64,000 bases of DNA, taken from NCBI RefSeq assembly GCF_019970045.1, contig NZ_JAHXYI010000006.1:248001-312000 (forward strand). The letters run 5' to 3'. The position numbers were made by a program, and so were the translations under genes. Source of the DNA: Chryseobacterium sp. GVT01B (GTDB lineage: Bacteria > Bacteroidota > Bacteroidia > Flavobacteriales > Weeksellaceae). Of the stretch, positions 18,242 through 26,950 are shown one piece after another. Below the pieces are notes generated by a model. That model saw only the letters and a list, made by a program, of their open reading frames with translations, had not been told where the DNA came from and did not search any database. The first letter of the stretch is position 1; every line of letters begins with the position of its first letter.

Positions 18242-18556
18242 AATACATTCTTAAACAGAATATTAGATATTGATAAATGTATTTTATTATTGGGTTACTA
18301 TTCTTTTTATGGTGTCAGTTATGAACAAATCGGCTAAAATCAGCATATTTAATATCCTGTGAATCTTAATCATACCTTCATGAAGACTATTTAATATGGT
18401 TTAACAGACATACCATAAGATTGTGGAAGCTCTCTTTACCGGTTCTGAACAACTCTGCGGATGTCATCGATACTGTCTGTAGGGTTATGTAACCAGAAGT
18501 TTAACTATAATAGCCTAAAGAGTATAGTAATAACCGTAAGAAAACACTCTGTAACC
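18242..18556. other. Non-coding gap with nothing recognised
   Basis: About 315 bases between the inverted repeat and the thiolase terminator. No frame, no TAnnTTTG on the minus strand and no known RNA were identified. CGGCTAAAATCAGC near 18331 faintly recalls the GGCTAAAGCC repeat but is too degenerate to call. Confidence 0.5.
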
Positions 18557-18588
18557 AAAAAAGCGGGGTTATGAAACCCCGCTTTTTT
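18557..18588 (-). terminator. Strong terminator after thiolase
   Basis: A perfect 14-bp stem with GCGGGGTT/AACCCCGC core (18557-18570 with 18575-18588), A-rich on one side and T-rich on the other, lies about 35 bases past the stop. Confidence 0.9.
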
Positions 18589-18623
18589 ACTTTGAAACCA
18601 TAAATTATGGCTTTATCTGTATG

Positions 18624-19802
18624 TTAGATATTTTCAATAACGATAGCAGAAGCTCCGCCACCTCCGTTACAGATTGCTGCTGCACCGTATTTTGCGTTAT
18701 TTTGCTTCAATACGTTAATCAATGTAACGATGATTCTTGAACCTGAACTTCCCAGTGGATGTCCTAATGCTACAGCTCCTCCGTTTACGTTTACTTTAGC
18801 AGCATCTAATCCTAAGATTTTGTTGTTAGCCAAGCCTACTACTGAAAAAGCTTCGTTGAATTCAAAGAAATCAATATCAGAAACTTCTAATCCTGCTTTT
18901 TTAAGGGCGATAGGTAATGCTTTTGCCGGAGCAGTTGTAAAGTTTTCAGGCTCGTGTGCTGCATCAGCGTAAGAAACGATTTTCGCAAGAGGCTTCAATC
19001 CAAGTTCTTCCATTTTTTCTTTGGAAACCAGGATCAGTGCAGAAGCACCGTCATTCAAAGTAGATGCGTTAGCTGCTGTTACTGTTCCTTCTTCTTTTTT
19101 GAATACAGTAGGAAGGGTTGAAATTCTGTCGAAGTTTACTGCTTTGTATTCTTCATCTTCAGCAAAAATTACAGGCTCTCCTTTTCTCTGAGGAATAGAA
19201 ACCGGTACAATTTCTTCACTGAATTTCCCTTCGCTCCAAGCTTTTGCAGATCTTTTGTAAGATTCTACAGCGAAGTTATCCTGATCTTCTCTTGTGATAT
19301 TATAGTCTGCTGCACATTTTTCTGCACATACTCCCATATGTACTTTGTTGTATACGTCTGTAAGACCGTCAAGTACCATCCCATCAAGCATTTTGATATC
19401 GCCTAACTTTGTAGCCACTCTTGCATTGTAATAGTGAGGAACTAAAGACATATTTTCCATACCTCCGGCAACAATTACTTCTGCATCACCAGCTTTGATT
19501 GCCTGAGCAGCCATTGTTACAGCCTTCATTCCTGAAGCACAAACTTTATTAACTGTAGTAGAAGGTGTATTGATTGAAAGACCTGCTCCTAAAGCTACCT
19601 GACGAGCCGGCGCCTGGCCTTCTCCTGCCTGCAGAACATTCCCCATATAAATTTCCTGAACAGCATTAGGATCTAAACCAATTTTATCCAGTGCTCCTTT
19701 TACAGCAGTTGCTCCCAGTTTTGTAGCCGGAACTGTTGACAAGCTTCCCATAAAACTCCCCATAGGTGTTCTTACTGCGGAAACGATGAATACTTCTTTC
19801 AT
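18624..19802 (-). CDS. Acetyl-CoA C-acetyltransferase (thiolase)
   Basis: A 392-residue cytoplasmic type II thiolase that condenses two acetyl-CoA to acetoacetyl-CoA or runs the reverse cleavage. The nucleophile is C88 in NKVCASGMK, the base H348 in GGAVALGHPLG, and the second cysteine C378 in CNGGGGASA. Length and motifs match the AtoB/PhaA group. It may feed the mevalonate pathway, whose kinase homologue is nearby, or ketone/butyrate metabolism; the neighbours do not decide this. Confidence 0.95.
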   Translation of the reverse strand: MKEVFIVSAVRTPMGSFMGSLSTVPATKLGATAVKGALDKIGLDPNAVQEIYMGNVLQAGEGQAPARQVALGAGLSINTPSTTVNKVCASGMKAVTMAAQAIKAGDAEVIVAGGMENMSLVPHYYNARVATKLGDIKMLDGMVLDGLTDVYNKVHMGVCAEKCAADYNITREDQDNFAVESYKRSAKAWSEGKFSEEIVPVSIPQRKGEPVIFAEDEEYKAVNFDRISTLPTVFKKEEGTVTAANASTLNDGASALILVSKEKMEELGLKPLAKIVSYADAAHEPENFTTAPAKALPIALKKAGLEVSDIDFFEFNEAFSVVGLANNKILGLDAAKVNVNGGAVALGHPLGSSGSRIIVTLINVLKQNNAKYGAAAICNGGGGASAIVIENI

Positions 19803-19858
19803 GTATATAATTTTTATTTTTAGCTACGGAACAAAGATTCCGTTTTATTAGGTTGAAT

Positions 19859-20269
19859 TTATTTCACTTTTACATAAACCACATCAAACTGAGTTCCTTC
19901 AATTTTAGTATTAACTTTCAGAAGGTTATCCTGAGTTGCTATAATTTTATTATTGAAGACATCTCCTATCTGTATGGGATTATCTTTATCAGATTTCTCC
20001 ATAATAATTGCTTTGTAGTTGCAGTCATCCACAAAAACCAATGTTGATTTGATATAGTCTTTTCCATTATTGAAATATTCAGTCTGAACATTATCTTTAA
20101 TGGTCATATGCCATATTCCTTCCGGGTAATTGGGTCTCACAAATTTACCTTCTTTTATATTGGCACATTTAGGCGGATTATCCGGTTTTTTCTGATTTGC
20201 AGTCTGCGCGTTAATCTGTGTAGCTGCCATCAAGAAAATTCCTGCGGAAAATATTTTTAAGAAGTTCAT
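19859..20269 (-). CDS. Exported protein of unknown function
   Basis: A 136-residue protein with a signal peptide (MNFLKIFSAGIFLMAATQINA, cleavage before QTAN). The mature part contains CANIKEGKF and VDDCNYK, whose two cysteines could form a disulfide, and reads like a small lipocalin-like or beta-sandwich fold (short strands with GIWHMTI). I do not recognise the family. It starts 3 bases after the end of the preceding membrane-protein gene, so the two form an operon. Confidence 0.65.
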   Translation of the reverse strand: MNFLKIFSAGIFLMAATQINAQTANQKKPDNPPKCANIKEGKFVRPNYPEGIWHMTIKDNVQTEYFNNGKDYIKSTLVFVDDCNYKAIIMEKSDKDNPIQIGDVFNNKIIATQDNLLKVNTKIEGTQFDVVYVKVK

Positions 20270-20271
20270 CT

Positions 20272-20676
20272 TTATAGTTGTGTTCGATTATTTACTTTTT
20301 TGCTTCCTCCTGCAAAAACCAAAAGGAAAGCTCCTAAAAATTCTACAGCCCAGCCCCATTTCAGCTTAACAATTCCGGCAAAAGTTTCCTGCCATGATTT
20401 GAATGGTAAAAAGCTAAAGTATTGCAAAGACTGCATCTTTACAGCGAATAAGGTAAATGCAAATAAAAGGATAAGCAGAATACCAAAAAATCTTACGATT
20501 TTTACGCTGTTATTAACAATTCCAAAAACTGCACATGCGGCAAATATCCAGCATGCAATAACCAGATAATGATCAAGTTTCCAATAGTTCCAGTTCCCAA
20601 TAACAGGCACGTGTACCAAGGGTAAAAAACTGCCTGCTACTACTAACAGTAATCCTAATAACTGAATATTTTTCAT
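20272..20676 (-). CDS. Small four-helix membrane protein of unknown function
   Basis: A 134-residue protein with four hydrophobic segments and a positively charged C-terminus (GGSKKVNNRTQL). The ATG at 20676 (MKNIQLLGLLLVV) was chosen because it starts right at the first membrane helix; the longer frame would add 12 unlikely residues. First gene of a two-gene operon with the exported protein at 19859. Not recognised. Confidence 0.65.
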   Translation of the reverse strand: MKNIQLLGLLLVVAGSFLPLVHVPVIGNWNYWKLDHYLVIACWIFAACAVFGIVNNSVKIVRFFGILLILLFAFTLFAVKMQSLQYFSFLPFKSWQETFAGIVKLKWGWAVEFLGAFLLVFAGGSKKVNNRTQL

Positions 20677-20703
20677 ATTTACTAAAGTGCCAAAATACAA
20701 AAA

Positions 20704-20730
20704 AAAACACACTTTTAAATAGTGTGTTTT
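20704..20730. terminator. Hairpin upstream of the small membrane-protein gene
   Basis: AAAACACACT (20704-20713) pairs with AGTGTGTTTT (20721-20730). With the palindrome at 20951 it is one of two hairpins in the 327-base gap; the 220 bases between them hold nothing recognised. Confidence 0.55.
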
Positions 20731-20950
20731 AAAAATAGGATTTCTTTACCCGAACACTTGTTAGTTATAAAAAAGCCTTAATATTATTATTTATTACACA
20801 AAGAAAAAGGTTATTTATTGTTAAATTAAAAATTAACATTTACGATCTTTATCCCGATCTGAAGTCCATATTTTTTCTTCATCAAAGACTTGTCATGGAA
20901 ATTGGATGTAAAGTCTTTCCGGAAAGCAACATTCCGGTCTTAAAATAAAA

Positions 20951-20978
20951 AAATTGCATTTTTTAAAAAATGCAATTT
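20951..20978 (-). terminator. Terminator after the nucleoside permease
   Basis: A 28-base perfect palindrome, AAATTGCATTTTTT and its complement, lies 26 bases past the stop, with T-rich sequence following on the minus strand. Confidence 0.65.
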
Positions 20979-21003
20979 AATATCTTAAGAATGTTAGTTT
21001 TAA

Positions 21004-22284
21004 TTAATGTTTTACTGATGAAACATCTTCTGGGTTGTGTTTGTGTTTAAAAATAACTGCAAATAATACTGCAACCACTAAAGCGTATCCTGCAAAAATA
21101 TACCATGACATTTCCCATCCTTTAAGCTGTAACAAAGGATCAGTTTGAGAAAATACATAATGATTCACAACTTCCTGCGCTAACAGCATCCCAATTGTTG
21201 CTCCAAAACCATTGGTCATCATCATAAACACTCCTTGTGCACTGGACCTTATACTTTTATCTGTTTCTTTATCTACAAAAAGAGAACCGGATACATTGAA
21301 AAAATCAAATGCAATACCATATACGATCATAGACAAAATAAACATCCAGACTCCATTTCCAGGATTTCCCAGTCCAAATAAACCAAATCTCAAAACCCAT
21401 GCAAACATAGCCATTAGCATTACTTTTTTAATTCCAAATCTCTTTAAGAAGAATGGGATCAATAAAATACATGCTGTTTCAGACACTTGAGACAAAGAAA
21501 TTAAAGCATTTGCGTGATTAGCACCCCAAGTATCTTTAAAGGATGGAATATCTTTAAAGCTAGTTATAAAAGGATTTGCATAACCATTGGTGATCTGAAG
21601 GGAAACTCCTAATAGCATAGAAAAGATAAAGAATGTTGCCATTTTTTTATCTTTAAATAAACTAAAAGCCTTTAATCCTAAAGCATCATATAAGCTTCTT
21701 TTTTCATCGCTTTTGTTAACGGGGCATTCAGGTAAAGTAAATGAATATAGGAATAAGATAATTCCTAAAACACCTGAAACAAAAAACTGCGAATAATTAT
21801 TCTGATAACTTGTAAAGTCTACAAATAACATTGCACAGATAAACCCAATAGTTCCGAAAGTACGAATTGGAGGGAAAGCCTTGATGGTATCAAAATTATT
21901 ATTAACAAGAACCGTGTAGGCTACAGAGTTTGACAATGCAATAGAAGGCATATAAAACATCACACTCAAGCTATACAAAGCAAATAATTTGGAAAATTCA
22001 ATGTTATTTCCAGCTGACATCCCATAATATCCTGCAGCAAGTAAAAATACCGCAGCAAGTAAATGACAGATTCCAAGGAGTCTTTGTGCCTGGATCCATC
22101 GATCTGCAATAATTCCCATAATTGCAGGCATAAAAATAGAAACAATTCCCTGCATTGCATAGAAAAGACCTATTTTGGAGCCTAGTCCTATAGAACCTAA
22201 ATAATTTCCCATAGAAGTTAGATAAGCTCCCCAAACTGCAAACTGAAGAAAATTCAGGACAGTCAGTCGTAATTTTAAATTCAT
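21004..22284 (-). CDS. Nucleoside:H+ symporter, MFS (NupG-like)
   Basis: A 426-residue, 12-helix inner-membrane permease of the nucleoside:H+ symporter family. The N-terminus LRLTVLNFLQFAVWGAYLTS and the following MPAIMGIIADRWI match NupG/XapB proteins. It imports nucleosides for salvage, which fits the uridine kinase elsewhere in the window. It starts 22 bases after the bifunctional nuclease gene, suggesting co-transcription, and is followed by a terminator-like palindrome. Confidence 0.88.
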   Translation of the reverse strand: MNLKLRLTVLNFLQFAVWGAYLTSMGNYLGSIGLGSKIGLFYAMQGIVSIFMPAIMGIIADRWIQAQRLLGICHLLAAVFLLAAGYYGMSAGNNIEFSKLFALYSLSVMFYMPSIALSNSVAYTVLVNNNFDTIKAFPPIRTFGTIGFICAMLFVDFTSYQNNYSQFFVSGVLGIILFLYSFTLPECPVNKSDEKRSLYDALGLKAFSLFKDKKMATFFIFSMLLGVSLQITNGYANPFITSFKDIPSFKDTWGANHANALISLSQVSETACILLIPFFLKRFGIKKVMLMAMFAWVLRFGLFGLGNPGNGVWMFILSMIVYGIAFDFFNVSGSLFVDKETDKSIRSSAQGVFMMMTNGFGATIGMLLAQEVVNHYVFSQTDPLLQLKGWEMSWYIFAGYALVVAVLFAVIFKHKHNPEDVSSVKH

Positions 22285-22306
22285 AGTTTATATAAAAAGT
22301 ATCTCT

Positions 22307-22906
22307 TTAGTCAATTGTCTTTTTCCTTCTCTTGATTTCTTCCTGGATTTCAAGAGCAGTATCATAGTCTTCTTCTTTAACGGCATCCTCCAGTAATTTC
22401 TGAAGTTCTTCCATAGAAAGAGATTTTAAGTTGTCTTTTGTCTGTACAGTTTCTGAGAAAGATTGGTCTTCTTTGGCAACATCTTCGAGTTCTAATAAGA
22501 TCCCGGCTTCATTCAGAACCTGCTGTGTGGTAAATATCGGCGCATCAAATCTTACCGCCATTGCAACAGCATCTGAAGTTCTGGCATCAAGGATTAATTC
22601 TTCGTCGTTCACTTTATTTTTAAAGTTGATATTGGAGAAGAATACTCCGTCTACAATCTGATAAATGATCACAGAGATCAGTTCATAGTTGGCAGAGACT
22701 ATAAATTTTGTAAATAAATCATGAGTAAGAGGACGCGGCGGATGAATATCTTTTTCCAATCCGAGAGAGATAGACTGGGCTTCGAAATTTCCTATAACAA
22801 CAGGTAATTTTATGTGTGTTTCTTCATGCTCCAGTAACAATGCGTACGCCCCTGATTGTGTCTGGCTGTACGATATTCCGCGAATAATTAGCTGCTTATA
22901 ATCCAT
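22307..22906 (-). CDS. Bifunctional nuclease-domain protein with UVR motif
   Basis: A 199-residue cytoplasmic protein. Residues 1-140 are the bifunctional nuclease (DUF151) domain, with the typical LILDARTSDAVAMAVRFDAPI core; residues 165-199 form a UvrB/UvrC (UVR) helical-hairpin motif (EEDYDTALEIQEEIKRRK). This architecture is standard in Bacteroidetes. Homologues have been linked to nuclease activity and stress responses, but the physiological role is unsettled. Co-transcribed with the downstream nucleoside permease. Confidence 0.9.
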   Translation of the reverse strand: MDYKQLIIRGISYSQTQSGAYALLLEHEETHIKLPVVIGNFEAQSISLGLEKDIHPPRPLTHDLFTKFIVSANYELISVIIYQIVDGVFFSNINFKNKVNDEELILDARTSDAVAMAVRFDAPIFTTQQVLNEAGILLELEDVAKEDQSFSETVQTKDNLKSLSMEELQKLLEDAVKEEDYDTALEIQEEIKRRKKTID

Positions 22907-22953
22907 AGCTACAAATATAGATTAATTTTTCATTGTGATTTTACTTTTTTACG

Positions 22954-22961
22954 CAAAAATA
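22954..22961 (-). promoter_or_regulatory. -7 promoter element for the nuclease/permease operon
   Basis: The minus strand reads TATTTTTG (TAnnTTTG), 47 bases before the ATG at 22906, and abuts the etf terminator. A second match (TATATTTG, 22919-22912) would give an almost leaderless transcript. Confidence 0.45.
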
Positions 22962-22984
22962 AAAGCCCGGAAAGCCGAGCTTTT
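22961..22984 (-). terminator. Terminator-like hairpin between etfA and the nuclease gene
   Basis: AAAAGCCCGG (22961-22970) pairs with CCGAGCTTTT (22975-22984) with one mismatch, followed by TTTTATTTTTG on the minus strand. That T-run is also the -7 element of the next operon. Confidence 0.75.
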
Positions 22985-23010
22985 ATCTGTATTGTTGATG
23001 ATTGTCAAAC

Positions 23011-23091
23011 GTCAATAGTGAATTTTGCTTCGCGAGTGAATTATTTAATTAAAAATTGACGGGCAAAGCGAATTGACTATTCACAATTCAC
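23011..23091. repeat. Dispersed GCTTCGC repeat, copy 1 (imperfect palindrome)
   Basis: A 32-base segment (23011-23042, containing TGAATTTTGCTTCGCGAGTG) matches 33994-34025 at 29 of 32 positions. Downstream, GGGCAAAGCGAATTGACTATTCAC is roughly its inverted counterpart, so the unit is an imperfect inverted repeat of about 80 bases. It lies in the intergenic region after etfA. Confidence 0.65.
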
Positions 23092-23095
23092 TTTC

Positions 23096-24043
23096 TTATC
23101 CTTTTATTGCTTTAATTTTCTCTGTTAATGCAGGAATAATCTGGAAAGCATCTCCTACTACTCCGTAATCAGCAGACTTGAAGAATGGTGCTTCAGGATC
23201 GCTGTTGATTACTACGATAGTTTTTGAAGAGTTTACACCGGCAAGGTGCTGAATTGCCCCTGAAATCCCTACAGCAATGTAAAGATTCGGAGAAATAGCT
23301 TTACCTGTTTGCCCTACGTGTTCTGTGTGAGGTCTCCATCCGATATCAGAAACCGGTTTAGAACATGCTGTAGCTGCTCCTAAAACGTTTGCTAAATCTT
23401 CAATCATTCCCCAGTTTTCAGGTCCTTTCATCCCTCTACCAGCAGAAACAACAACTTCTGCTTCTTTAAGATCTAATTTTCCTGAGCTCTGCTCGTGAGA
23501 GATCACTTTAGTATCTTCATTAGCTACTGATAAATTTTTCACTTCTTCTGAACCTGATACTGCATTTTCTTTAACACCGAAAGCGTTTTGAGAAACCGTA
23601 ACAATTACTCCGTTTCCTTCAGCTTTTGCATGCATAAAACCTTTTCCTGAGAATGCTCTTCTCTTTACCTGGAAAGGAGAAAGGCTTTCAGGAGCTTCCA
23701 AAGCGTTAGTAATTAAAGAATAGTTCTTCATTACAGCAAGCATCGGAGCAATTGAAGAAGCATCAGTTGTGTGAGGGAAAACGATAATGTTTCCGTCTGC
23801 TACTTCACTTACAGCCTGTGCGAACGCTTTTGCTGAGAAGTTTTTAAGACCTTCGTCTTTAATATTGATGACGTTTGATGCTCCATATTTGTATAATAAA
23901 TCTGAAGAATCTGTTGGGTTTACAGAGATTGCCGTAACGGTATCTCCAGCTTTATCAGCAACAGCTTTAGCGTAAGAAACTGCTTCAAAAGCTGCTTTTT
24001 TGTAAACTCCGTTTATATTTTCTGCGTATACGAATACTGCCAT
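23096..24043 (-). CDS. etfA: Electron transfer flavoprotein subunit alpha
   Basis: A 315-residue FAD-binding subunit of ETF, which takes electrons from acyl-CoA and other dehydrogenases to the quinone pool. The C-terminal FAD domain is clear: GRGMKGPENWGMI, VGQTGKAISPNLYIAVGISG and INSDPEAPFFKSADYGVVGD. It is paired with etfB 42 bases upstream, in the order beta-alpha. With the thiolase it fits fatty-acid or amino-acid oxidation. Confidence 0.96.
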   Translation of the reverse strand: MAVFVYAENINGVYKKAAFEAVSYAKAVADKAGDTVTAISVNPTDSSDLLYKYGASNVINIKDEGLKNFSAKAFAQAVSEVADGNIIVFPHTTDASSIAPMLAVMKNYSLITNALEAPESLSPFQVKRRAFSGKGFMHAKAEGNGVIVTVSQNAFGVKENAVSGSEEVKNLSVANEDTKVISHEQSSGKLDLKEAEVVVSAGRGMKGPENWGMIEDLANVLGAATACSKPVSDIGWRPHTEHVGQTGKAISPNLYIAVGISGAIQHLAGVNSSKTIVVINSDPEAPFFKSADYGVVGDAFQIIPALTEKIKAIKG

Positions 24044-24085
24044 TGTTTTACATTTAAAAATTAAAAAGATTGAAAAATTTAAAGA

Positions 24086-24832
24086 TTAGATTACTTTCGC
24101 TTCTTCGTGAAGTAATCTTACCAATTCATCCAGATTGTCAGGAGAAACCATTTTCACAGCTGCTCTTGGCGGAACGCTGTCATAAGATACTCCCTGAACT
24201 TTTACTTCTGAAGAAGTAGGCTCTACTACCTGTAGAGGTTTTGTTCTTGCAGACATAATTCCTCTCATATTCGGGATGATAAGGTCTTTTTCATCTACCA
24301 ATCCTTTCTGACCTGCAATGATAGCCGGTAATTTCACAGAAATAGTTTCTTTTCCTCCTTCAATTTCTCTTACTGCAGTAGCTTCACTTCCGTTTACATC
24401 TAATCCTACTGAAGCGTTTACGAAAGGCTGATTCAATAGCTGAGCCACCATTCCCGGAACAGAACCCCCGTTATAGTCGATAGATTCTTTTCCGCAAAGG
24501 ATAAGGTCATATCCTCCGTTTTGAGCTACAACTGCAATTTCTTTTGCTGTAGAATAGCTGTCTTTAGGATCAAGATTTACTCTTACAGCATCATTAGCAC
24601 CAATTGCTAACGCTTTTCTGATTACAGGTTCTGTAGCAGCATCTCCTACGTTGATTACTGTTACTGTTGCTCCCTGAGATTCCTGAAGTTTAACCGCTTT
24701 TGTCAACGCAAATTCGTCTAACGGGTTGATTACCCACTGAATTCCGTTTTTGTCGAAAGCAGATTTATCTGCTGTAAAGTTAATTTTGGAAGTAGTATCC
24801 GGAACACTACTAATGCAAACTAATATTTTCAT
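24086..24832 (-). CDS. etfB: Electron transfer flavoprotein subunit beta
   Basis: A 248-residue subunit that binds AMP and docks with EtfA. The N-terminal MKILVCISSVPDTTSKI and NPLDEFALTKAVKLQE are typical, as is GKESIDYNGGSVPGMVAQLL in the recognition-loop region. First gene of an etfB-etfA operon. No perfect -7 match was found in the 197-base upstream gap, which otherwise holds nothing recognised. Confidence 0.96.
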   Translation of the reverse strand: MKILVCISSVPDTTSKINFTADKSAFDKNGIQWVINPLDEFALTKAVKLQESQGATVTVINVGDAATEPVIRKALAIGANDAVRVNLDPKDSYSTAKEIAVVAQNGGYDLILCGKESIDYNGGSVPGMVAQLLNQPFVNASVGLDVNGSEATAVREIEGGKETISVKLPAIIAGQKGLVDEKDLIIPNMRGIMSARTKPLQVVEPTSSEVKVQGVSYDSVPPRAAVKMVSPDNLDELVRLLHEEAKVI

Positions 24833-25029
24833 ATGTTGTTCTTAATTTTTTATTGGTCATATGTAACCTTAAGGTTTCACGTGTACTATTTTATTTTTTC
24901 CCTTTGATGCATAAAATCATAACAGTTTATGCAGAGATTTTGTTTGAATTAATTTTTGCTAATATAAATAAAAAATATATTATGCATGCATAATACTTAT
25001 TAAATTATTATTCAATACATTAGATGTAG

Positions 25030-25737
25030 TTACTTGGTTGGTTTTGTTGCCCTAAACTCTATTTTACTTGGCAAAACCCTTGGGTTCATCTTTAAAATAT
25101 CCAATATGAGATTCCCCATATCTTCGGGCTGAATCTTCCAACTGTCTTTTTCAGACGGAATGTTTCCATTAAAATGAGTTGCCACCGAACCCGGCATAAT
25201 CACTGTAGACTTGATATTATATTTCCTTAAATCGATCATTGCAGCCTGTGTAAAACCTACCACTCCGAATTTTGAGGCATTGTATCCTGTTCCGTTTTCA
25301 AAGAAGTTAGCACCTGCGAGACTTGAGATGGTAATATAGTAACCTTCTGTCTTTTTCAGTTCTTCTACGGATGCTTTTAAGGTATAGAAAACACCCGTAA
25401 GATTGGTTTCTATCATATCATTCCATTCTTCCGCAGTGAGTTCATCTACGGGTTTAAAAATACCTAATCCTGCATTAGCAATGATATAATCCAGTCTTCC
25501 AAACTTTTCAACAGTATATTTAACTGCTTCCTGCTCGCTTTCCAGGCTTCTTACGTCAGAAACAATTCCCAAAACATTTTCTGAATATTGTTTAAGTTCT
25601 TCTTCCGCCTTCATGACATCTTCTCGTTTTCTTCCTGAAAATGCTACTGAGATTCCATTTTCAAGTAAAATTTTAGCAATTCCGAAACCAATTCCTTTGG
25701 TTCCTCCTGTTATATAAGCTGTTTTATTCTCTGTCAT
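25030..25737 (-). CDS. Short-chain dehydrogenase/reductase
   Basis: A 235-residue classical SDR with the nucleotide-binding TGGTKGIGFGIAK (TGxxxGxG, residues 10-18), the NAG motif at 88-90, and catalytic S138/S139, Y152 and K156 (YNASK). These use NAD(P)H to reduce or oxidise carbonyl or hydroxyl groups; the R36/K38 region after strand 2 (SGRKRED) suggests NADPH. Resembles the YdfG/FabG-like sugar- and keto-reductases; the substrate is not predictable. Confidence 0.88.
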   Translation of the reverse strand: MTENKTAYITGGTKGIGFGIAKILLENGISVAFSGRKREDVMKAEEELKQYSENVLGIVSDVRSLESEQEAVKYTVEKFGRLDYIIANAGLGIFKPVDELTAEEWNDMIETNLTGVFYTLKASVEELKKTEGYYITISSLAGANFFENGTGYNASKFGVVGFTQAAMIDLRKYNIKSTVIMPGSVATHFNGNIPSEKDSWKIQPEDMGNLILDILKMNPRVLPSKIEFRATKPTK

Positions 25738-25768
25738 TGATTCCCGATTTTAATTCTCTAAAATAACA

Positions 25769-25792
25769 AAAACGCTCCAATTGGAGCGTTTT
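25769..25792 (-). terminator. Terminator after the first T9SS cargo gene
   Basis: A perfect 10-bp stem AAAACGCTCC with GGAGCGTTTT around AATT lies 25 bases beyond the stop at 25817. Confidence 0.85.
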
Positions 25793-25816
25793 ACTGATAC
25801 TAAGATTTATCAGGAT

Positions 25817-26740
25817 TTATTTTTTTATAAATTTCTCTGTGAAGTTTCTTCCTTCCGTCTCTACATTCAGTAAATAGGCTCCGGAAGATAAGTTTCTTAC
25901 ATTCACCTGATCACCGTTTAAGGTTACATCTACTCTTTTTCCTGACATATCATATACTTCAACATGTTTTATCTTGTTAGCAGTTGTAATTTTTATTACT
26001 TCAGTAGCAGGATTTGGATAAATGGATAGTTTCACATCGTTTTTAACAGCATCTCTTGTAGATAGTGATGCTTCATTATTGATTTTGATGTTATCGATAT
26101 AGGCAGAACCTCCATAATTATCATGTACAAAATCCATTCTGTTGATATTATTATTACTGAACGGTTGTCCTGTATAGATCAGAGCATCATTCAGGAAATA
26201 TTGAATTCCTGTGGCCGTAGAAACTATTTTTACTCTGTACCAGGTATTGGCATTCCAGGTTTGGTTTGTATTTACCAAATTACCAGATCCTGCTGTAGCA
26301 ATTAAAATACTTCCATCATAAGAAAAATCAATATAAGTAACAATTCCTCCAGCTCCTGTTGTACTCACTGTTCTGAACACAAAATCTGAGCTTGATGAAC
26401 TTTTTTGCGTAAGTCTTACGTCAAATGATTGTGTAAAGCTATTATAGGTTAATGGTGTAGTAAAGGTATAGAAACCACCCATTACAGGGCTTTGTTGTGG
26501 TCCATAAGGTAAATCTGGTGTTATTTTTAAACTATTTGAACCCTGGCTTGCCATTTCAGCTGAAACCAATTGGCTTGTCAAATATACTGGTGGGGTCCCT
26601 CCATCATTTGTAGTAATCCAACCCTGCTGCCCATTAATATTCCCTGTTGTATATCCTTCACTGGCTTCAAAAGAGATAGTCTGCTGGGCATAAGATGATA
26701 TGGAAATCAACGAAATTGCGAAAATGTAAAGTTTCTTCAT
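25817..26740 (-). CDS. Secreted protein with T9SS sorting domain, paralogue A
   Basis: A 307-residue protein: signal peptide (MKKLYIFAISLISISSYAQ), a beta-rich domain of about 200 residues probably of the concanavalin-like jelly-roll fold (NTWYRVKIVSTATGIQYFLN, then SAYIDNIKIN), and a C-terminal type A T9SS sorting domain (LSIYPNPATEVIKI ... TEKFIKK). The jelly-roll suggests carbohydrate or surface binding, but no catalytic residues were recognised. It is a clear tandem paralogue of the gene at 26951, with the same domain order and many shared segments. Confidence 0.8.
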   Translation of the reverse strand: MKKLYIFAISLISISSYAQQTISFEASEGYTTGNINGQQGWITTNDGGTPPVYLTSQLVSAEMASQGSNSLKITPDLPYGPQQSPVMGGFYTFTTPLTYNSFTQSFDVRLTQKSSSSSDFVFRTVSTTGAGGIVTYIDFSYDGSILIATAGSGNLVNTNQTWNANTWYRVKIVSTATGIQYFLNDALIYTGQPFSNNNINRMDFVHDNYGGSAYIDNIKINNEASLSTRDAVKNDVKLSIYPNPATEVIKITTANKIKHVEVYDMSGKRVDVTLNGDQVNVRNLSSGAYLLNVETEGRNFTEKFIKK

Positions 26741-26759
26741 GATATTTTTTAGTTTTGAG

Positions 26760-26767
26760 CAAATATA
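26760..26767 (-). promoter_or_regulatory. -7 promoter element for T9SS paralogue A
   Basis: The minus strand reads TATATTTG (TAnnTTTG), 19 bases before the ATG at 26740, so paralogue A has its own promoter. Confidence 0.5.
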
Positions 26768-26950
26768 TGTATTTTAATCAAAAAGACAAAATCAGCGAAT
26801 ATTTTAAACCTAATCAATAATTAACATAATATATTTTAACTTAAACAAATAAAGATATTAAACCTAAAGAAAAGCATCATTTCAAAAAAATCATCCATAA
26901 ATACAGTCGCAGGCTAGAAAGAATACAGGTTTTCAGAATCAATTAATAAT

